11,322 nt of DNA. Source: Eubacterium sp. Lineage in GTDB: Bacteria; Bacillota; Clostridia; Lachnospirales; CAG-274. Positions within the stretch are counted from its first letter, which is position 1, and the number at the start of each line of letters is the position of its first letter. Made by a program: the position numbers and the translations under genes. Under the pieces are notes generated by a model. That model was not told the DNA's origin. It was given only the letters and a program-made list of their open reading frames with translations, and searched no databases. Positions 6,860 through 11,322 of the stretch are shown in pieces. The stretch is taken from assembly GCA_020859645.1 (NCBI GenBank), contig JAJBVU010000143.1:1-11322 (forward strand), in the 5' to 3' direction.

Positions 6860-7779
6860 CAGTTATTATCCTCCGTTACGGCGGCATTTTTAATTAGCCC
6901 CAAAAAGCCGTCAATTTCATCATCTGAATAGAATTCAAAAACTACCTTTTTAATTTTTCCGCTGTCCTTAACCTTCACCTTTGAGCCTACGATAGCGGAA
7001 ATCTGCTTTTCAAAATAATCGTAGCGGTGAATATCAGGCTTATTAGCTTGTTCTTCTTTGTTCTCACCACTGTCATTTGGATTTTGCAAAGCCTTGTTTA
7101 CAAGCTTTTCCGTTTGTCTTACCGACAAACCTTCCTTAACCACCATTTCCGCTAGCTTTCTTTGAGCCTCGTTGTTTTCTATGCCCAAAAGAGCCTTGCA
7201 GTGGCCAACTGTCAGTGTTCCGTCCTTAAGCATATTCAAAACAGCCTCGTCAAGTTTTAAAAGACGCATTGAATTGGCAACAGAGGATCTGCTCTTGCCC
7301 ACTTTTTTGGCTATGTCCTCTTGAGATAAAGAAAATTCTTCGTTAAATCTTTTATATGTAGCTGCTTCGTCTACGGGGTTTAAGTCCTCTCTTTGAATAT
7401 TTTCGATTAAAGCAGTCTGAAGTGCTTCCAACTCGCTGTATTCTCTGACAATAACAGGCACCTTTTGAAGTCCTGCAATTCTTGCGGCTCTGTATCTTCT
7501 CTCACCGGCAACTATTTCATAAAACTCGCCTATTTTGGTCACTATCAAAGGCTGAATAATGCCCACCTCTTTAATGCTAACTGCAAGTTCATCTATGCTT
7601 TCATTGTAAAACTTTTTTCTTGGCTGTGTTCTATTAGGCTGAATTTTCATTATGTCAACCTCAACAACACTGCCCTCCGGTCTGTTTATTTGTTCTTCGT
7701 CGTCGCTTCCCGTATCTATTAATGCACTTAAGCCTCTTGGGTTAAAACCTCTGCCTAAGCCGTGCTTAAATTCTGCCAT
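6859..7779 (-). CDS. parB: Chromosome partitioning protein ParB/Spo0J
   Basis: Binds parS, hydrolyses CTP, slides and spreads as a clamp along origin DNA, recruits SMC-ScpAB and stimulates ParA ATPase. The 306-residue length is typical. The N-terminal FKHGLGRGFNPRGLSALI contains the LGRGL-like ParA-stimulating segment. The CTP-binding core has GERRYRAAR (92-100) and ENIQREDLNPVDEA (126-139). A helix-turn-helix, LSQEDIAKKVGKSRSSVAN (151-169), reads parS. A Glu/Asn/Lys-rich linker near 235-250 leads to the C-terminal dimerisation domain. The gene starts 2 nt after the parA stop, with AAGGGG inside the parA end as its ribosome binding site. A matching parS lies in the same cluster at 8766-8781. 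In spore formers this protein is Spo0J; sporulation is plausible here but not shown by this window. Confidence 0.96.
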   Translation of the reverse strand: MAEFKHGLGRGFNPRGLSALIDTGSDDEEQINRPEGSVVEVDIMKIQPNRTQPRKKFYNESIDELAVSIKEVGIIQPLIVTKIGEFYEIVAGERRYRAARIAGLQKVPVIVREYSELEALQTALIENIQREDLNPVDEAATYKRFNEEFSLSQEDIAKKVGKSRSSVANSMRLLKLDEAVLNMLKDGTLTVGHCKALLGIENNEAQRKLAEMVVKEGLSVRQTEKLVNKALQNPNDSGENKEEQANKPDIHRYDYFEKQISAIVGSKVKVKDSGKIKKVVFEFYSDDEIDGFLGLIKNAAVTEDNN

Positions 7780-7781
7780 TA

Positions 7782-8549
7782 TTAAACACCCCTTTTCAAA
7801 ATTTCTTCCGCAAGTCTTTCATATGCCAATGCACCCTTTGAATTTTTATCATATATATTTATGGGTACTCCGTGGCTTGGCGCTTCACTGAGCCTTATGT
7901 TTCTGGGTATAATCGTCTTAAGTGATTCTTTATCCAAAACGTTTTTAACCTCGTCTACAACCTGAGCCGACAGATTTGTTCTTGAATCATACATTGTAAA
8001 TATAACCCCTTCAACCTTAAGCTCTTTGTTAAGTTTTTTCTTTACAAGACTTATTGTGTATAACAGGTCTGTCAAGCCCTCCATAGCATAATATTCGCAC
8101 TGCAATGGCACCAGTACGCCGTCAGCCGCTGTCAAAGCATTAAGTGTCAAAATATTAAGAGACGGCGGACAGTCAATAATTATGTAGTCATAATTGATTT
8201 TAAGCTCATCAAGTATATCCTTAAGCAGATATTCCTTTCTTGAAAAATTTATAAGCTCAATTTCAGCTCCGGCAAGCTCTCTGTTTGCCGGAAGAATGTC
8301 TATATTATCAATACATTCTGCTTTTATAACTGTTTCATCAAAGCTTGATTCCCCTGTTAAAAGTGTATAGTAAGAGCTTTTAATATCCGTTTTTTCTATT
8401 CCATAGCCGCTGGTAGAGTTGCCCTGAGGGTCTGAGTCTATAATCAGAACCTTTTTGCCTGCTTCGGCTAAATATGCAGCTAAGTTTATAACAGTGGTGG
8501 TTTTGCCTACGCCGCCCTTTTGATTAGCCAAAGCATAAATCTTTGCCAT
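7782..8549 (-). CDS. parA: Chromosome partitioning ATPase ParA/Soj
   Basis: Deviant Walker-type ATPase that binds DNA nonspecifically as an ATP dimer; with ParB it helps segregate origins, and in Bacillus it controls DnaA. The 255-residue protein lacks the N-terminal HTH of plasmid type Ia ParA, so it is the chromosomal (Soj) kind. The deviant Walker A KGGVGKTT is at 11-18 with the signature K11. The A' motif DSDPQGN is at 38-44 and Walker B YIIIDCPP at 122-129 with D126. The family motif RNIRLSEAPSHGVPI is near 220. The ribosome binding site is AAAGGA (8561-8566 on the reverse strand), 11 nt from the ATG. No good promoter is evident directly upstream, so expression probably comes from the pyrE promoter through the structured 8550-8781 region. 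Confidence 0.96.
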   Translation of the reverse strand: MAKIYALANQKGGVGKTTTVINLAAYLAEAGKKVLIIDSDPQGNSTSGYGIEKTDIKSSYYTLLTGESSFDETVIKAECIDNIDILPANRELAGAEIELINFSRKEYLLKDILDELKINYDYIIIDCPPSLNILTLNALTAADGVLVPLQCEYYAMEGLTDLLYTISLVKKKLNKELKVEGVIFTMYDSRTNLSAQVVDEVKNVLDKESLKTIIPRNIRLSEAPSHGVPINIYDKNSKGALAYERLAEEILKRGV

Positions 8550-8614
8550 AAAAATTACATTCCTTTCTTTTCACTGCCAATTAATATTTTATTATCTTTT
8601 TCTTTAGTCCTCGA

Positions 8615-8759
8615 AACAGTTCAGCCTCAAATCCGCCAAATATCTGCTTCGCATATATTTGACGGATTATTGGCGTTCCGCCCGTGTCATATTCAAAATC
8701 TAATCATTTGTATGCAAGCATACAATGCTCAGCTTTTGCTATTCCACGGCTGAACTGTT
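8615..8759 (-). ncRNA. Candidate structured RNA or leader between pyrE and parA
   Basis: A perfect 12-bp pairing, AACAGTTCAGCC (8615-8626) with GGCTGAACTGTT (8748-8759), encloses three smaller inverted repeats. These are 8708-8725 (8-bp arms), 8672-8682 (GGCG/CGCC with a 3-nt loop) and a long near-perfect stem at 8630-8668. On the reverse strand the last two stems have the same GAA loop. One mismatch in the long stem becomes a G-U pair only on the reverse strand, which is the direction of pyrE and parA transcription. I do not recognise an Rfam family. It is not T-box-like, and no U-tract follows, so it is not a plain terminator. A small MITE-like element is the main alternative, but no target duplication is visible. 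Confidence 0.4.
8708..8725. repeat. Palindrome in the pyrE-parA gap, possible operator or hairpin
   Basis: TTGTATGCAAGCATACAA has perfect 8-bp arms around a central AA. As RNA it gives a 7-bp stem with a 4-nt loop. The symmetry also suits a dimeric DNA-binding protein. It lies about 160 bp upstream of the parA start and 40 bp from parS. Confidence 0.5.
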
Positions 8760-8765
8760 GCTGAA

Positions 8766-8781
8766 TGTTCCACGTGGAACA
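8766..8781. promoter_or_regulatory. parS centromere site (ParB binding)
   Basis: TGTTCCACGTGGAACA is a perfect 16-bp palindrome, extended to 18 bp by one A-T pair on each side. It differs by one base from the B. subtilis parS consensus TGTTCCACGTGAAACA, the change making it fully symmetric. It lies between pyrE and parA, and its last extended base is the first base of the pyrE stop triplet on this strand. ParB encoded 1 kb away has the matching HTH. No second copy was seen in the window. Confidence 0.95.
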
Positions 8782-9435
8782 TTATTCCACACCGTAAAGC
8801 TTTCTGTATTCAATCATCTTATCAAGATATTCGTTGTCTACAGGCAGTTTGCCCTCTTTAATAGCTTCGATAATATCCACAACAGAAGCTATATTATAAA
8901 CATTAATTCCGAACTCATCCTTAACCTCCTGAATTGCGGATTTATCGCCAACCTTGCCCTTTTCCATTCTGTCAATGGAAATAACAACGCCCATAATATC
9001 AACTTTAGCTATATCGTTGATAATGGAAAGACTTTCCCTTACAGCTGTTCCGGCAGTTATAACATCTTCTATAATAAGAACCTTGTCGCCGTCTTTAAGC
9101 TGATGACCTACAATAACTCCCCCTTCGCCGTGATCCTTGGCTTCTTTTCTGTTAAAGCAGTAGTCGACATTAATGCCCTTCTTAGCAAGTGCAATAGCAG
9201 TGGCAACGCAAAGAGGAATACCCTTGTAAGCCGGTCCGTAAAGTACATCGGGCTTAACTCCTGCTTCAATAATACAGTCTGAATAAAACTCGCCAAGCTT
9301 TGCAATTTGCTCTCCTGTTTTATAATTTCCCGTATTCACGAAATAAGGTGCTTTTCTTCCGCTTTTAAGCGTAAAGTCACCGAAAGTCAAAACTCCCGCT
9401 CCGTACATAAAGTTTATAAAATCGTGCTTGTTCAT
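8782..9435 (-). CDS. pyrE: Orotate phosphoribosyltransferase
   Basis: Transfers phosphoribose from PRPP to orotate, giving orotidine 5'-monophosphate in de novo pyrimidine synthesis. The 217-residue length is typical. The N-terminal orotate-binding part has LKSGRKAPYFVNTG (23-36). LYGPAYKGIPL is at 65-75. The flexible catalytic loop KEAKDHGEGG is at 97-106. The PRPP-binding motif VLIIEDVITAGTA is at 119-131. ATG at 9433-9435 has AGGAGG (9444-9449 on the reverse strand) 8 nt upstream and a strong promoter beyond it. No other pyrimidine gene is nearby, and there is no room for a PyrR attenuator in the short leader of about 27 nt. The stop codon touches parS, so a pyrE transcript reading on would carry parS, the structured region and the par genes. 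Confidence 0.97.
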   Translation of the reverse strand: MNKHDFINFMYGAGVLTFGDFTLKSGRKAPYFVNTGNYKTGEQIAKLGEFYSDCIIEAGVKPDVLYGPAYKGIPLCVATAIALAKKGINVDYCFNRKEAKDHGEGGVIVGHQLKDGDKVLIIEDVITAGTAVRESLSIINDIAKVDIMGVVISIDRMEKGKVGDKSAIQEVKDEFGINVYNIASVVDIIEAIKEGKLPVDNEYLDKMIEYRKLYGVE

Positions 9436-9468
9436 TTCTTTTTCCTCCTAAGAATATTTATTAAACCT

Positions 9469-9497
9469 ATTATATAATTTTTTTGAGACAATTACAA
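9469..9497 (-). promoter_or_regulatory. Sigma-A promoter for pyrE and probably the par genes
   Basis: Read on the reverse strand, TTGTAA (9492-9497) and a perfect TATAAT (9469-9474) are 17 nt apart. It lies in the 66-nt gap after the pepF stop. The predicted start near 9462 leaves about 27 nt of leader before pyrE. No terminator separates pepF from pyrE, so read-through could add to it. Confidence 0.75.
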
Positions 9498-9501
9498 GTC
9501 A

Positions 9502-11274
9502 TTATTCCAAAGATTCCATTTGTTTTAATAAATCTTCGAAAACTTTTAATGCGTCCACAACAGGCTCGGGCTTGCTTATATCAACTCCGGCAATCTTAAG
9601 CAAGTCAATGGAAAATTCTGAGCTTCCGCCCTTTAAAAACTTGATATAATTTTCTGCACCGTTTTCATTAAGTATTTTCTCTGACAATGCCATTGCACAG
9701 GAAAATCCCGTTGCATACTGATAAACATAAAATGCAGTATAGAAATGAGGAATTCTCATCCACTCGTAACAAATTTCATCGTCCAAAACAATTCCGTTAC
9801 CGAAATATTTAATATTAAGCTGTTTATAAACCTCTGTCAGACTTTCAAAGGTCAGGGCTTCACCCCTTTCAGCCATTTCGTGTGCTTTAAGCTCAAACTC
9901 CGCAAACATCGTCTGTCTGAAAAGTGTTCCCCTGAACTGCTCTAAAAAATAATTTATAAGATAGGCTCTCTTTGTCTTATCTGTCTCCTTCGAAAGAAGA
10001 TATTTCATAAGCAAAGCTTCGTTTACGGTTGATGCCACCTCGGCTACAAAAATAGTGTAGTTTCCGTAAACGTAGGGCTGATTATTCCAAGTATAGTAGC
10101 TGTGCATAGAGTGTCCCATTTCGTGGGCAAGCGTAAACATTGAATTATAGTTTCCGTCATAATTCATAAGAATGTAAGGATGTGTTCCGTAAGTACCCCA
10201 ACTGTATGCTCCGCTTCGCTTACCCTTATTTTCATACTTGTCAATCCAGCCGCCTTCAAGTCCCCCTTTGAAAATGTTTATATACTCCTCACCCAAAGGC
10301 TTCAAGGCTTCAACTACTGTTTTCTTTGCTTCTTCAAAATCAATTTTTAAATCCACATTTTCCACAATAGGTGTGTAAAGGTCGTAAAAATGAAGCTCAT
10401 CTACTCCGAGCCTGTCCTTCCTTATTTTAATATATTTCTGAAGCAATGGCAGATACTCATTAACTGTCTTAACTAAATTATAGTAGACCTCAAGAGGAAT
10501 ATTATCGCCGTAAAGACAGCTTTCAAGTGAGTTTTTATAGTTTCTCACATTGCTTAAATAAATGTCCTTCTTTACGCTTGCACTGTAGGTAGAAGCAATT
10601 GTGTTTTTAAGATTATAAAAGCTTTTATAATAGCTTATAAATGCATTTTTCCTCAATACCCTGTCGCTGCTTTCAAGATAAGACTGATATTTTCCATGGG
10701 TCAGGCTCAGGGTTTCGCCCTTTCCGTCCTTAATATCATCAAAGCGAATATCCGCATTATTAATCATTGAGAAAATATCGTCGGGAGCTGACGCCAGCTC
10801 ATAAATTCCGGCAAGCATTTCTTCCTTTTCAGTATCTAAAATATGTTCCTTATTTCTCAAAAGATTTAAAAGATAATGCTTATAAACAGAGCCTTCCGCA
10901 GCTGACCTAACCTCGTCCTCATTTAAAGCCAAAATTTCAGGCTCAATAAATGCACAGGCAGAGCTGTATTTAACAATAAGAGTGTTAGCCTTTCCGCATA
11001 AGCCTTGATAGAAATTATTTTCGGTATTTTCGTGGCTTCTTAAATTGGCATAAACATAAAGCCTGTCTACAAGTCTGCTGACCTTTTCGTCTGCTTCGAA
11101 TATTTCAAACATATTATCCGCAGTTAATTTACCCTTATAGTCTGCAAGTTTAGGAATTAACTCCTCGCACTGCTTAAACTTCTTCTCCCATGCTTCATCG
11201 GTTTTAAATAAATCACAGATTTTCCACTTATCCTCTTCTTTAACGTCTTTTCTTAAAATAACCTTATTGCTCAT
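9502..11274 (-). CDS. pepF: Oligoendopeptidase F (M3B metallopeptidase)
   Basis: Cytoplasmic zinc endopeptidase that cleaves medium-sized peptides (roughly 7-17 residues in lactococcal PepF), used in peptide turnover. From the chosen start the protein has 590 residues, within the usual range of about 600. The zinc site is TLAHEMGHSMHSYY, with H384, E385 and H388, and the third ligand is about E412 in AEVASTVNEALL. The upstream block GKRSGAYSWGTYGTHPYILMNY, in which GAYSWG stands out, and the C-terminal YQYATGFSCAMALSEKIL are typical of PepF. There is no signal peptide. The start at 11274 has GGAGG (11283-11287 on the reverse strand) 8 nt away; an in-frame TTG at 11289 overlaps that site and would only add five residues. 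The promoter is not visible in the 48 bases left to the window edge, which are very AT-rich. Confidence 0.96.
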   Translation of the reverse strand: MSNKVILRKDVKEEDKWKICDLFKTDEAWEKKFKQCEELIPKLADYKGKLTADNMFEIFEADEKVSRLVDRLYVYANLRSHENTENNFYQGLCGKANTLIVKYSSACAFIEPEILALNEDEVRSAAEGSVYKHYLLNLLRNKEHILDTEKEEMLAGIYELASAPDDIFSMINNADIRFDDIKDGKGETLSLTHGKYQSYLESSDRVLRKNAFISYYKSFYNLKNTIASTYSASVKKDIYLSNVRNYKNSLESCLYGDNIPLEVYYNLVKTVNEYLPLLQKYIKIRKDRLGVDELHFYDLYTPIVENVDLKIDFEEAKKTVVEALKPLGEEYINIFKGGLEGGWIDKYENKGKRSGAYSWGTYGTHPYILMNYDGNYNSMFTLAHEMGHSMHSYYTWNNQPYVYGNYTIFVAEVASTVNEALLMKYLLSKETDKTKRAYLINYFLEQFRGTLFRQTMFAEFELKAHEMAERGEALTFESLTEVYKQLNIKYFGNGIVLDDEICYEWMRIPHFYTAFYVYQYATGFSCAMALSEKILNENGAENYIKFLKGGSSEFSIDLLKIAGVDISKPEPVVDALKVFEDLLKQMESLE

Positions 11275-11322
11275 AAAAAAAACCTCCAAAAATTTAAAAA
11301 TATGTCTTTCATTTTTATATAT

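Noticed and set aside
8585..8612. Promoter directly upstream of parA (GATAAT on the reverse strand)
   Set aside because: The -10-like GATAAT has no acceptable -35 at 16-18 nt; the hexamer there reads about CTGTTT.
8615..8759. 145-bp MITE bounded by the 12-bp inverted repeats
   Set aside because: No direct duplication flanks the repeats (TCGA side versus GCTG side), and the internal stems are more ordered than in a simple element. Kept only as the alternative to a structured RNA.
8739..8760. Second parS near ATTCCACGGCTGAAC
   Set aside because: Only the left half resembles parS; the palindrome is broken and the bases belong to the 12-bp inverted repeat arm.
8725..9282. A long + strand open frame antisense to pyrE, whose early residues NVPRGT come from translating parS
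   Set aside because: pyrE on the other strand has all family motifs, a ribosome binding site and a promoter. The antisense frame has no ribosome binding site and no recognisable protein features.

Overview
The window looks like a chromosomal segment of a low-GC, probably spore-forming Clostridia member (Eubacteriales, Ruminococcaceae/Oscillospiraceae-like). This rests on AT-rich intergenic DNA, strong AGGAGG-type ribosome binding sites, heavy AGA arginine use, and a typical Firmicutes gene set: MecA adaptor, Soj/Spo0J with a Firmicutes-type parS, DUF4446, PepF and the cytidylate-kinase-like family. The family-level placement is inference. No tRNA, rRNA, CRISPR array, insertion sequence or phage gene was seen.

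Left half (1-5329), all on the + strand: a cytidylate-kinase-like P-loop protein, then asd and dapA, a RimJ/RimL-type GNAT acetyltransferase, and dapB. Asd, DapA and DapB carry aspartyl phosphate to tetrahydrodipicolinate, the trunk of lysine and meso-diaminopimelate (cell wall) synthesis. The genes are 12-42 nt apart and each has its own Shine-Dalgarno, which suggests one operon. mecA (ClpCP adaptor) follows behind its own good sigma-A promoter (4009-4037). A 190-aa single-pass membrane protein of unknown function comes next and ends at a strong intrinsic terminator (5334-5375).

Convergent junction (5330-5500, 171 bp, no gene): after the terminator come three back-to-back inverted repeats (5409-5454, 5453-5483, 5486-5511). 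The first is an uninterrupted 21-bp stem only if the + strand is transcribed. The last overlaps the stop codon of the opposing HAD gene.

Right half (5501-11274), all on the - strand, read from right to left: pepF, then a consensus promoter (9469-9497), pyrE, a perfect parS (8766-8781), a 145-bp region of nested inverted repeats (8615-8759), parA/soj, parB/spo0J, a DUF4446 membrane protein and a Cof-type HAD phosphatase. parA to HAD are tightly packed (gaps of +2, -1 and +15 nt). ParA and ParB act on parS in origin segregation, so the window is probably near the replication origin. The 232-bp gap 8550-8781 is the longest gene-free stretch. It holds parS and the structured region, the best candidate here for something undescribed.
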